Position numbers and translations under genes: made by a program. DNA of 64,000 bases from Physella acuta (lineage: Eukaryota > Mollusca > Gastropoda > Physidae). The stretch covers positions 186,001 through 250,000 of the forward strand of contig NW_026731872.1 of NCBI RefSeq assembly GCF_028476545.1. The letters are read 5' to 3'. The notes beneath the pieces are model-generated. The model saw only the letters and a program-made list of their open reading frames with translations, was not told where the DNA came from and ran no database searches. This document shows, in pieces, positions 25,001 to 33,980 of this stretch. Position 1 is the stretch's first letter. Every line of letters starts with the position of its first letter.

Positions 25001-28000
25001 TTTAATTAGGTGGGCCATCATACTGATGGTCAGTGGGTGGAATCAATATTAACTGGACCGTTGTCCAGTGTTTGACAAAAACAAAGGATTACGCGGAAAG
25101 CTACTTAATGTACGTCGTAATTACCATAACCCGTCAACCGAGCGGGGGAAACTCGGTGAAGCATAACCAATTTAATTAGGTGGGGCATCATGCTGTAATG
25201 GCCCAGCGGCTGCGATCGATATAATACCCATTAAAAACCGCGCAGCGTGTGTCAACAAAGGATCGCGGATCGATAAGTAACAGATGTTACATGTCTGGTT
25301 AAATGGATGTTATACAAAGACTAGTACACGGCTAGTGTTAGTCTTTTATTTAAAACATACATACATTCAAACAAACCAACAAATTAAACAACAAAGAAAA
25401 GAAATATATCAAAGTAATTAAATTAAACAAAGTAATTAAAATCAAATTACGTAACTAGTTAATAATAATTTAACTAATTATAAAATAAAATAAAATTAAA
25501 AATAAACAAAATAAAAATAATTAAAAAGTAAACAAATAATCAAATTACGTAACTCGTTAATAATAATTACACAATATATACAAAGTAATTAAACAATTTA
25601 AATCAAACAAATTAAACAATTACGTAATAAAAACACATTAAAATTACGTAACTAGGTCAAAAATTAATTAAAATTTAAAAAACTCATTAAAACTCATTAA
25701 AAAACGCATTAAAATTACGTAACTAGGTCAATGATGACGTCACAAGGTCAATGATTACGTCACAAGGTCACCAAAAGGTGACTCACCCTTCACTGCTCCG
25801 CCAACCCCAGTTGGCGTAGTATTTTACTATATGTCGTTGTACCAGGCTGCGCATCCTGCTCACCCACCCTCCACATCCCGATGCGCCAGGCTGGGAGTAT
25901 TTTGCTATATCTCATTGTACCAGGCTGCGGATCCTGCTCTGAGTATTTTACTATATGTCATTGCTCCTCCCCACATCCTGCTCCGCCAAAAATAATAATC
26001 AAAAGCGACCTAATATACTACTAATGTTAAGTGTGTGACACCCCCCCCCCCCAGCTAATCTATCCAAAATAAAGTACCAGGCTCTAACTTAGGCCGTGAA
26101 ATAACATCAGTAACAAAACGACATCTGTGTTTTCTTCGGTGTTTAACTCTGTGTTCAGGTCTGTGTTTAGGTTTGTGTTTATGTATATTTTCAGGTCTGT
26201 GTTTAGGTTTGTGTTTAGGTCTGTGTTCAGGTCTGTGTTTAGGTTTGTGTTTATGTTTATTTTCAGGTCTGTGTCTTCGTGAAAGAGTTTCAGGAAATAA
26301 GGTTAAGGAGTTCATTGTTTTCCTCTATTTTCGACGAAAACAGAAAAACTCTACTTTACCCACCAAACTCAAAAAGATAAAACTTATTTTTTTCTCAATG
26401 GTGATGTTGACAGAGTTGATGTACACGGTGTTGTTGACATTGTTGATTTATTTAGGTGTTGACAAGGTTGATGTAGATGGTGATGATGACAGGGTTGATG
26501 TAGATGTTGATAGGGTTGATGTAGATGGTGATGTTGACAGGGTTAATGTAGATGTTGATAGGGTTGATGTAGATGGTGATGTTGACAGGGTTGATGTAGA
26601 AGGTGATGTTGACAAGGTTGATGTAGATGGCTTTGCTAACCGTTACGAAACTTACCTTTTATCAGCTGACAAACTCACACCGTTTGGACTGATTACGTCA
26701 TACACCACGTGGTGGTAATCGGCGCCATTAAAAAACACCACTGTCGTCAGTGAAACCGGAAGTATACTCTCCAAGAACAAGAGGGAGTGGGTGGTGAAGT
26801 AGTTAGAGTTGCTGACGTAGAACTGGTCCTCCGCCACCACCGCCAGGTCGTTGAGCAGGAAAAACTTTTCGTCCGTGAAAAACTTGACGTGCTCGAGTTC
26901 GCCAGTCTCCGGCAGAAATCGGAACTTCTCGACTCTGTCCGGCAGGTTGTCGGGGTGGCTGACGACGTAGAGAAGATGCTGCTTGCTCGTGGAATCTTCC
27001 AGAAGAGAAATGCCGTGGGGGTGGAACGTTTCCGGGTTAAAATTTGGACTGGGTCGAACTTTCAACTCGGTGACCCCAGCTTCCGGTTTATTGAAGTCGA
27101 ACAAGACGATGCGACCTTTGACCTTATTGGTGGTGATGAATTCTTTGTAACGTGGGGCTGCTCCAGAAAGGGTTAAACCGGAAGTAATGAAAGCAAAGCC
27201 ATCACTGGTCACGTGAAAGTCCTCAGATCCAAAGTTGTGTCCCTTGACGCGGCTGCAGACAAAATGGAGGACAGACAAGGTCAGGTTATAAAAATATATT
27301 TAAACAAGTGGGAGCAGGGTTTCTTTCTGACACTTTTCTACAGGAAGTAACCGGGGTGGGGTACAAAATGAGCACTCAACCACCTTTCACTAACTACCAA
27401 CCAACACCCTGTCAGTTAACTACCTAACCAACACCCTGTCAGTACCCAACCAACACCCTGCCTGTACCTAACTACCTAACCAACCTGCCTGTACCTAACT
27501 ACCTAACCAACCTGCCTGTACCTAACTACCTAACCAACCTGTCTGTACCTAACCAACCTGCCTGTACCTAGCTACCTAACCAACCTGCCTGTACCTAACT
27601 ACCTAACCAACCTGCCTGTACCTAACTACCTAACCAACCTGCCTGTACCTAACTACCTAACCAACCTGCCTGTACCTAACTACCTAACCAACCTGTCTGT
27701 ACCTAACTACCTAACCAACCTGTCTGTACCTAACCAACCTGCCTGTACCTAGCTACCTAACCAACCTGCCTGTACCTAACTACCTAACCAACCTGCCTGT
27801 ACCTAACTACCTAACCAACCTGTCTGTACCTAACCAACCTGCCTGTACCTAACTACCTAACCAACCTGCCTGTACCTAACTACCTAACCAACCTGCCTGT
27901 ACCTAACTACCTAACCAACCTGCCTGTACCTAACTACCTAACCAACCTGCCTGTACCTAACTACCTAACCAACCTGCCTGTACCTAACTACCTAACCAAC

Positions 28001-28754
28001 CTGCCTGTACCTAACTACCTAACCAACCTGTCTGTACCTAACTACCTAACCAACCTGCCTGTACCTAACTACCTAACCAACACCCTGTCAATACCTAACT
28101 ACCTAACCAACCTGTCTGTACCTAACTACCTAACCAACCTGCCTGTACCTAACTACCTAACCAACCTGCCTGTACCTAACTACCTAACCAACCTGTCTGT
28201 ACCTAACCAACCTGCCTGTACCTAACTACCTAACCAACACCCTGTCTGTACCTAACTACCTAACCAACCTGCATGTACCTAACTACCTAACGCCTGCCTG
28301 TACCTAACTACCTAACCAACCTGCCTGTACCTAACTACCTAACCAACACCCTGTCAATACCTAACTACCTAACCAACCTGCATGTACCTAACTACCTAAC
28401 GCCTGCCTGTACCTAACTACCTAACCAACCTGCCTGTACCTAACTACCTAACCAACACCCTGTCAATACCTAACTACCTAACCAACCTGCCTGTACCTAA
28501 CTACCTAACCAACCTGCCTGTACCTAACTACCTAACCAACCTGCCTGTACCTAACTACCTAACCAACCTGCCTGTACCTAACTACCTAACCAACACCCAG
28601 CCACCTTGAGCACCTGACACTACCTGTATGTTTACCTGCATCTCCCTGGGTGATGACGCTTGTAGTGCAGGTGAAACCCTAGAAACAACACAACCTTGAC
28701 AATGTACAGCAGGGTCAAGGTCACCAAGGTCACAGCCAAAACCTTAACAATCAT
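18894..28754 (-). CDS. Paraoxonase-like lactonase/arylesterase, 4 coding exons, 368 aa
   Basis: Coding exons are 28754-28636, 27252-26656, 19660-19444 and 19067-18894. Phases agree and the sum is 1,107 bases. Family members are calcium-dependent six-bladed propellers that hydrolyse lactones and aryl esters. The features of PON1 are all present: an uncleaved hydrophobic N-terminus (1-28), Cys39 before RVKG, GSED (Glu50/Asp51, calcium ligands), HPHGIS with His119 (PON1 His115), VSHPD with His139 (His134), LND with Asn174 (Asn168), SPNGVS with Asn230 (Asn224), SPDN with Asp275/Asn276 (Asp269/Asn270), and a C-terminal CGGCQL that can supply the partner cysteine. Length is close to vertebrate PONs (about 355). 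No defect was seen. Intron 3 is about 7 kb because a Polinton-type fossil sits in it. An acceptor TTTTATCTGCAG just 5' of the ATG (exon edge 28794) implies an upstream untranslated exon. Which PON paralogue it is cannot be told. Confidence 0.92.
19291..19443 (-). repeat. Five tandem copies of the PON exon 3 donor junction
   Basis: On the gene strand the 29 bp unit includes CACCGTCTTCTGTAAGTAGG, the exon 3 end plus its 5' splice site. The five intronic copies start near 19291, 19321, 19350, 19379 and 19407. Three keep GTAAGT, one has GCAAGT and one GTAAAT. Confidence 0.9.
19444..19660 (-). CDS. PON coding exon 3
   Basis: Follows TTTTCCCCAG and ends CGTCTTCT before GTAAGTAG. It encodes YVYVTSP...SPDNMHLSKDG...CHPIGYQLF, with Asp275/Asn276. 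The donor end of this exon is repeated five more times in the following intron. Confidence 0.93.
19672..19751. repeat. Local duplication that received the Polinton
   Basis: A GAATTACAAAACATATTT...GTGACACCCCC unit of about 51 bp at 19672-19722 is followed by a second copy starting at 19723. The second copy is interrupted after AATGTT at 19751 and resumes at 26023. It serves as an internal reference for the empty site. Confidence 0.85.
19752..22497 (+). repeat. Left terminal inverted repeat of the Polinton
   Basis: Contains three subterminal GACATATAGTAAAATACT-like copies with GCAGCCTGGTAC motifs (19800-19975), AT-rich stretches with recurring GTTACGTAATTT, and two blocks sharing AATAAAAGACTAACACTAGC (about 20427 and 21230). 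No host-like coding was seen. Confidence 0.88.
22537..22737 (+). other. Basic, glycine-rich short reading in Polinton centre
   Basis: A 66-codon stretch with an Arg/Lys-rich front part and a hydrophobic GGFLGALLGPVLGVLKGVLG end. The composition resembles the small basic core or minor capsid proteins of Polintons and adenoviruses. This likeness is by eye and tentative. A second short remnant beginning MARKMLLMDPR follows at 22740. Treated as part of the fossil. Confidence 0.4.
23120..23175. repeat. CCACCTTAC microsatellite in Polinton centre
   Basis: About five copies of ACCACCTTACCACC-type repeats. Confidence 0.8.
23278..26022 (-). repeat. Right terminal inverted repeat of the Polinton
   Basis: Reverse complement of the left arm over its full length, within about one base in size. 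Together the arms make up 88 percent of the element and could form a very long hairpin in RNA or single-stranded DNA. Confidence 0.88.
26110..26285. repeat. Short tandem repeat, 12-18 bp, in PON intron 3
   Basis: Degenerate GGTCTGTGTTTAGGTTTGTG copies; the plus-strand reading LCLGLCSGLCLG is a by-product. Confidence 0.85.
26395..26645. repeat. Tandem repeat of GTTGATGTAGATGGTGAT in PON intron 3
   Basis: About nine imperfect 24-30 bp units of GGTGATGTTGACAGGGTTGA then TGTAGAT, ending just before the exon 2 donor at 26655. Confidence 0.9.
26656..27252 (-). CDS. PON coding exon 2
   Basis: A 597-base exon after TTGTCTGCAG, ending AAAAG before GTAAGT. It encodes residues 41-238 with SED, PHG, SHP, LND and PNG motifs: most of the propeller and active site. 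Confidence 0.95.
27400..28600. repeat. Minisatellite, 27 bp, in PON intron 1
   Basis: About 43 copies of CCTGCCTGTACCTAACTACC plus TAACCAA, with 18 bp short forms and some CAACACCCTGTC variants. It fills nearly all of the intron between coding exons 1 and 2. Confidence 0.96.
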
Positions 28755-28794
28755 AGTTTCTGATTTTTGTTGAGACAAAATGTATTTCTATTTG
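28636..28794 (-). CDS. PON exon with start codon (coding part 28754-28636)
   Basis: The exon appears to begin at 28794 after TTTTATCTGCAG, giving 40 bases of 5' UTR and then ATG. It encodes a hydrophobic signal-anchor and ends TGC-AG before GTAAAC. The split serine codon is completed by exon 2. Confidence 0.85.
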
Positions 28795-28939
28795 CTGCAG
28801 ATAAAATGAAACAATGTAAGCACACGAGAGTGTTTGACTTGACCCACTGGGCATGAGGCTACTCTAAAAACCTTCGCAAAAACATAAAATACATTTCTAT
28901 GTTCAGATATATCGAGTTAGCTTTGATAAATATTGTGAA

Positions 28940-29030
28940 GTAATGTGCAATGGCCAACAGAATATCCATTGGCCAACAGGATATCCATTGGCCAACAGAA
29001 TATCCATTGGCCAACTGAATGTCCAGTAGT
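28940..29030. repeat. Short tandem repeat CCATTGGCCAACAGAATAT x 4
   Basis: Four copies of about 21 bp, with CCAAT-box-like cores, upstream of the PON start exon. Confidence 0.8.
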
Positions 29031-29099
29031 CAACTGGTCGACAGTCACTTGACGGCGAACAAACCCACGACAAAAATTGAACATCCGAATCACAAGTTA

Positions 29100-29635
29100 C
29101 CATTGGATATTATACTCAAACACACACGGCACAGTGGGTCGTATAGAGCCCACCCAAGCAGTACCAGTTGACCTGCCAATGTTCCAGTCAACTTGCCAGT
29201 GGTCAAGTCAGTTTTTATACAGCAGTCGTCACTCCAGATGAGAGTTATCCCAAGAAAATGGCTGACGTTGGGCTCGATCAAAACTTTGATACGTCATGAC
29301 GAGGGAAATTAGGGGGGGGGGTGTATGTGCTGGATGGTGGGAGTCCCGCCTCACCACTTTAAAATCAGTGAACCGTGACAGCGATGGTCTATACAGATTT
29401 GATGCCTGGGCCAGGCTTGCTGTCTGCCCGACACTTTTGTCGCCAAGTTCCAAATACCAGTGTAGAGCTATTGACATCTCGCCCAATGGGTTGGGTTAGA
29501 ATAAAGGGGAGATTATTCACTGCCGCTGGGCTGAGAATAAAGGGGGGGGGGGGGGGTCCATATGTAAACATGTGAGTTGGGCCCCGTGTGTTTAGGTATA
29601 AAGGGGGACAACATCTTATAAATCTAGAACACCAC
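29100..29635. other. Spacer upstream of PON start exon, no gene recognised
   Basis: Holds G homopolymers near 29312 and 29541. Short readings on both strands have no family features. Confidence 0.45.
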
Positions 29636-29640
29636 CGCGA

Positions 29641-31073
29641 CTTACATGTATGAAGATCTAGACCCTCACAATTTACCTGTATATAGATCTAGAACTGTAC
29701 AACTTACCTGTATATAGATCTAGAACTGTATAACTTACCTGTATATAGATATAGAACTGTATAACTTACCTGTATATAGATCTAGAACTGTACAATTTAC
29801 CTGTATATAGATCTAGAACTGTACAACTTACCTGTATATAGATATAGAACTGTATAACTTACCTGTATATAGATCTAGAACTGTACAATTTACCTGTATA
29901 TAGATCTAGAACTGTACAACTTACCTGTATATAGATCTAAAACTGTACAATTTACCTGTATATAGATCTAGAACTGTACAACTTACCTGTATATAGATAT
30001 AGAACTGTATAACTTACCTGTATATAGATCTAGAACTGTACAACTTACCTGTATATAGATCTAGAACTGTACAACTTACCTGTATATAGATCTAGAACTG
30101 TACAACTTACCTGTATATAGATCTAGAACTGTACAACTTACCTGTATATAAATCTAGAACTGTACAACTTACCTGTATATAGATCTAGAACTGTACAACT
30201 TACCTGTATATAGATCTAGAACTGTACAACTTACCTGTATATAGATCTAGAACTGTACAATTTACCTGTATATAGATCTAGAACTGTACAACTTACCTGT
30301 ATATAGATATAGAACTGTATAACTTACCTGTATATAGATCTAGAACTGTACAATTTACCTGTATATAGATCTAGAACTGTACAACTTACCTGTATATAGA
30401 TCTAGAACTGTACAATTTACCTGTATATAGATCTAGAACTGTACAACTTACCTGTATATAGATATAGAACTGTATAACTTACCTGTATATAGATCTAGAA
30501 CTGTACAACTTACCTGTATATAGATCTAGAACTGTACAACTTACCTGTATATAGATCTAGAACTGTACAACTTACCTGTATATAGATCTAGAACTGTACA
30601 ACTTACCTGTATATAGATCTAGAACTGTACAACTTACCTGTATATAAATCTAGAACTGTACAACTTACCTGTATATAAATCTAGAACTGTACAACTTACC
30701 TGTATATAAATCTAGAACTGTACAACTTACCTGTATATAAATCTAGAACTGTACAACTTACCTGTATATAAATCTAGAACTGTACAACTTACCTGTATAT
30801 AAATCTAGAACTGTACAACTTACCTGTATATAAATCTAGAACTGTACAACTTACCTGTATATAAATCTAGAACTGTACAACTTACCTGTATATAAATCTA
30901 GAACTGTACAACTTACCTGTATATAAATCTAGAACTGTACAACTTACCTGTATATAAATCTAGAACTGTGCAACTTACCTGTATATAAATCTAGAACTGT
31001 ACAACTTACCTGTATATAAATCTAGAACTGTACAACTTACCTGTATATAAATCTAGAACTGTACAACTTACCT
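29641..31073 (-). repeat. Minisatellite, 31 bp, most copies with a minus-strand splice donor
   Basis: About 46 copies of GTATATAGATCTAGAACTGT plus ACAACTTACCT. On the PON strand each unit reads ATATACAG-GTAAGTTG, a near-consensus 5' splice site; some copies read GTAAAT. The last 14 or so units on the right share TATAAATC instead of TATAGATC. It sits upstream of the PON start exon, where a 5' untranslated exon would end. Confidence 0.95.
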
Positions 31074-31369
31074 TGGTACGTACCTATGTACATGTAGAAT
31101 CCCGAGGGAAGCACTTACAACCCGTTAATACAATCGGTATAATGGGTCCTCATATACAGTGATTGATGTCAGAAAGATAACGTGGAACTAAATTATAATA
31201 AAAATGTATTCACGCGAAAAAAATAAACCGGGAGTGATCTCCCCTAAACTTTCTCGAATATTCTTATATAAAACAACAGGGGATGGGAGGAACTCGGGAT
31301 ATAGTTATGATTTTTAATCCATTTTAAATACATAAACTTTTTTAAATAAAATAGAATCTCATAGAAAAA

Positions 31370-31909
31370 AGTATTGCACACCAAGCGAAAGCCGAATAAA
31401 TATGTTCATAATGGTGCGCAATATTATTAGTACTTTATAAATTTAAAGGCGTTTTTTGAGAAATCGGAAATAGCGTAAATTAGTACTTTCCGTCAACGGA
31501 AATTACTCAAAATTTAACACAATGTAGAGAATTAGATCTTTTACTTACAGGTGAAATTTCATTTATCTATCTGAAATAGTACTCAAGTTATAGGCTTTTG
31601 AAAAATTCAAAGTAGAAAAAGTACCACTTCCGGTTATCGGAAATCGCTCAAAAGTTGATACGGATCTACGATTTTGATAAAATACTTATATATGAAATTT
31701 CATCAACCTAGCTGTAACGTTACTCAAGTAATCGTGTTTACACACACACACACAGACACACACACACACAGACATACGGACAAGATTGCAAAATTATGTT
31801 TTTCCGTATCAGTGAGGTGTAAAACGTCGAGATTTGTAAAAATCTCGATTTTTTTTTTTGCACGATTACAATACTTTCTCTATACTACGTATATACGAGA
31901 AAGTAAAAA
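31370..31909 (+). mobile_element. Retroposon-like interspersed repeat (unclassified)
   Basis: Contains two diverged copies of a CGGAAAT..CTCAAAA...TGAAATTTCAT...ACTCAAG segment, a CACACA/GACA tract, a CGAGATTT...AAATCTCG hairpin, and a 3' end with ACTTTCTC...GAGAAAGT arms followed by TAAAAA. I recall similar ends as widespread repeats in gastropod genomes, but class (SINE or LINE tail) and 5' limit are uncertain. Confidence 0.5.
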
Positions 31910-32581
31910 TCAACCAAACACCAGAGAAATGAATAGTTACATCCACTGTGTTCCATCTTCCTAGGTCGCCCGCCGATCGTGTCAGCTGATGATGCTATTG
32001 TCAATGCCAACAAAAAAAAAAATTGATGATGTGAGATAAATCCGGATGACTATGCCACAACTATTCGGTAACAGTAAAATATCTGAATTGTTAAATAGTA
32101 ATCTACAACTTTGTAATTTAATACTATAATTAAACGGCACGCTACTCTAATCCTCGGTTCTAATCCCTGCCCGCATTCGTTCAGGTGCGGAGACTACTTC
32201 ACCTACGCTGTGACGACACCACACCGTCCATCCAAGACGCCACAGAAAGGCTGCGGGACTCGGGTAACCGGGCCGAGGTCTCTCCCTCCTGGGGGGGGGG
32301 GGGGGGGAGAGGCGGTTTCCATGTGTCCTGTTGGGTCCTGTGCCCAGAGGACTCATGGGACGTCTTGGAAAAAAAAAGAGCGGGAGGCTGTGGTCTCTGG
32401 GCTCTAAATACCCATCACTGCTCACCAGTCGCCGTGCGTAACTAAGCCACGCGTGATATGCCGAGACGTCTCGAGAAACACATCACGAGACGTCTCAAGA
32501 CACACACCACCGAGATACCGAGAAACAAGCTCCACACAGTGACAGGTACTGTTCAAAAGCCAGAAATTGGCTTCCCTGTTA

Positions 32582-32834
32582 GGGTCGTCCGTTAAATGAC
32601 GTCACGTTAAACGCGGGGGGGGGGGGGGGCGGATTCATGTTAAAATTTGAAAATGTACAAGAAGCTAATGAATATGCTTAGTTAAGATGTGTTTTAAAAT
32701 CAGTAAACCGTTATGTCATTTTGGGAGGTGCCTGGTGAACTGTGATTTCATTTAGGGAGGTGTCTGATTGTGTAGGGATAGAGAAGGGGTGGGAGGTATA
32801 AATCATCGAAATTGACGTCATTTATGGATGCCCC
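32582..32834. mobile_element. Small MITE-like element, 253 bp
   Basis: Ends GGGTCGTCCGTTAAATGACGTCA and, reversed, GGGGCATCCATAAATGACGTCA, with TTA on both flanks and a G homopolymer of about 14 near 32617. The terminal motif matches the 888 bp element at 13492, so both likely belong to one family. Confidence 0.7.
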
Positions 32835-32945
32835 TTAAATAAATAACAAAGGTAAAGTTTATAGCACATACGCGGACGTTCTAGAAAGCTCTACAATATG
32901 TTGTCACTAAAGCTGATTTAACTTAATTCAAATGTCGTGTTAATG

Positions 32946-33064
32946 CTTCGTCCGTCTTATAACGAAGGTTGAAACCTGCGAACGAAAATCTACCCATTTC
33001 TACCTATACGTCTTGTATCGAAGGTTGAAACCTGCGAACGAAAATCTACCCATTTCTACCTATC
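32946..33064. repeat. Tandem duplication of about 59 bp
   Basis: Two copies containing GAAGGTTGAAACCTGCGAAC and CTACCCATTTCTACCTAT, about 0.8 kb upstream of the UTP25 start. Confidence 0.9.
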
Positions 33065-33849
33065 CGTTTTGTTTTAACTATGATACGTCTGTCAATACTT
33101 AAACATATACTTTGATATAATTAGATCCAGTTGTCGTGCGATCTTAAAATGTGATCACTGTGTTAAATGACCTGATAGAATGTACTGGATCTTCACGCTA
33201 GGTATCGTGCACACAAGAGTTAGGTGTTTAATACTTTGCTGCTTGCTAAATGAGTCGTCCATAAACTGTTGTTTATTTTAAAACGGACAATGTGAAAAAA
33301 GGCCTCCGTGCCTACAATTGTTACCGTAATTGAATAAATTGTACCCCCTTCCCCCACTACCCACAATCTTCACACATCTTCACAAAAAAGTCCGACACGC
33401 CCCTTAAAATGGCACCTCAATTTTCTCAATCCCCGTTTCCCCTACTCCGTCTGTTTATTCTTTTCTGTAATGGGATCTAACCAAGCTTGAATGATTTTAA
33501 AGAAAATATTAATTGAATAGTGTCCCTTTGTACCTTTTTTTTTTTTTACAGCAGATCCGGCTTAATTTAATATTACATTTATAGATCTAGATCTAGGTCA
33601 ATATTCATATGTAACAATCATTTTCAAAAATTATTTTAAAAACTAATTTTTAAATGTAAAAAAAAAACATTTTTTTATTCAGTCATATTATTTTAACCTT
33701 TTTTTAGGCAACAATCTGAGACGAACCCGTTTTATAAATTATTTACTTATTTTACCCATATGCCTTTTTAAATGAATAATAAATTAAAAAGTGCTACCTT
33801 AAAATAAGATGAAATCCGAAAACAAAACAGTACCATTGGTTGTTTCGGC
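33065..33849 (+). promoter_or_regulatory. Upstream region of UTP25, promoter not defined
   Basis: AT-rich, with pyrimidine runs and a TAGATCTAGATCTAG stretch near 33583. It should contain the UTP25 promoter and 5' UTR by position. No TATA or initiator could be fixed. Confidence 0.3.
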
Positions 33850-33980
33850 ATGGCTCCAAAGAGAACAGGCAGATTTACCAGCACCAGAGGTAAACCAAAG
33901 CGAAAGAAGTACAACCTGTTAACCATCAGACAGCAAAAGGACTACCGGGAATTTGGTGAAGCTCACCCTGTAGACAGCCG
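33850..33980 (+). CDS. UTP25: UTP25 exon 1
   Basis: ATG in CGGCATGGC, residues 1-43 (basic MAPKRTGRF... and [10 protein letters not shown]), ending AGCCG before GTAATG. The split Arg44 codon is finished by exon 2. Confidence 0.88.

Larger units (their letters stand above)
19752..26022. mobile_element. Polinton/Maverick-type fossil, non-autonomous, 6,271 bp
   Basis: The ends read AGTAGTATATTAGG...CCTAATATACTACT and are flanked by the 6 bp duplication AATGTT (19746-19751 and 26023-26028). AG...CT termini and a 6 bp duplication are Polinton hallmarks. Terminal inverted repeats are 19752-22497 and 23278-26022 (about 2,745 bp each) and differ at only a handful of positions by eye. The 780 bp centre holds two short remnants that resemble small virion-type genes. 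Polymerase, integrase, ATPase and major capsid genes are absent, so this is a much reduced copy that cannot act alone. The near-identity of the arms suggests a young insertion, or later homogenisation. It lies in PON intron 3. Confidence 0.82.

Noticed and set aside
26787-27176. 129-codon plus-strand reading
   Set aside because: Antisense shadow of PON coding exon 2.
27400-28600. Interstitial telomere repeat
   Set aside because: The 27 bp unit contains GGTTAGGTAG-like text but no run of TTAGGG.
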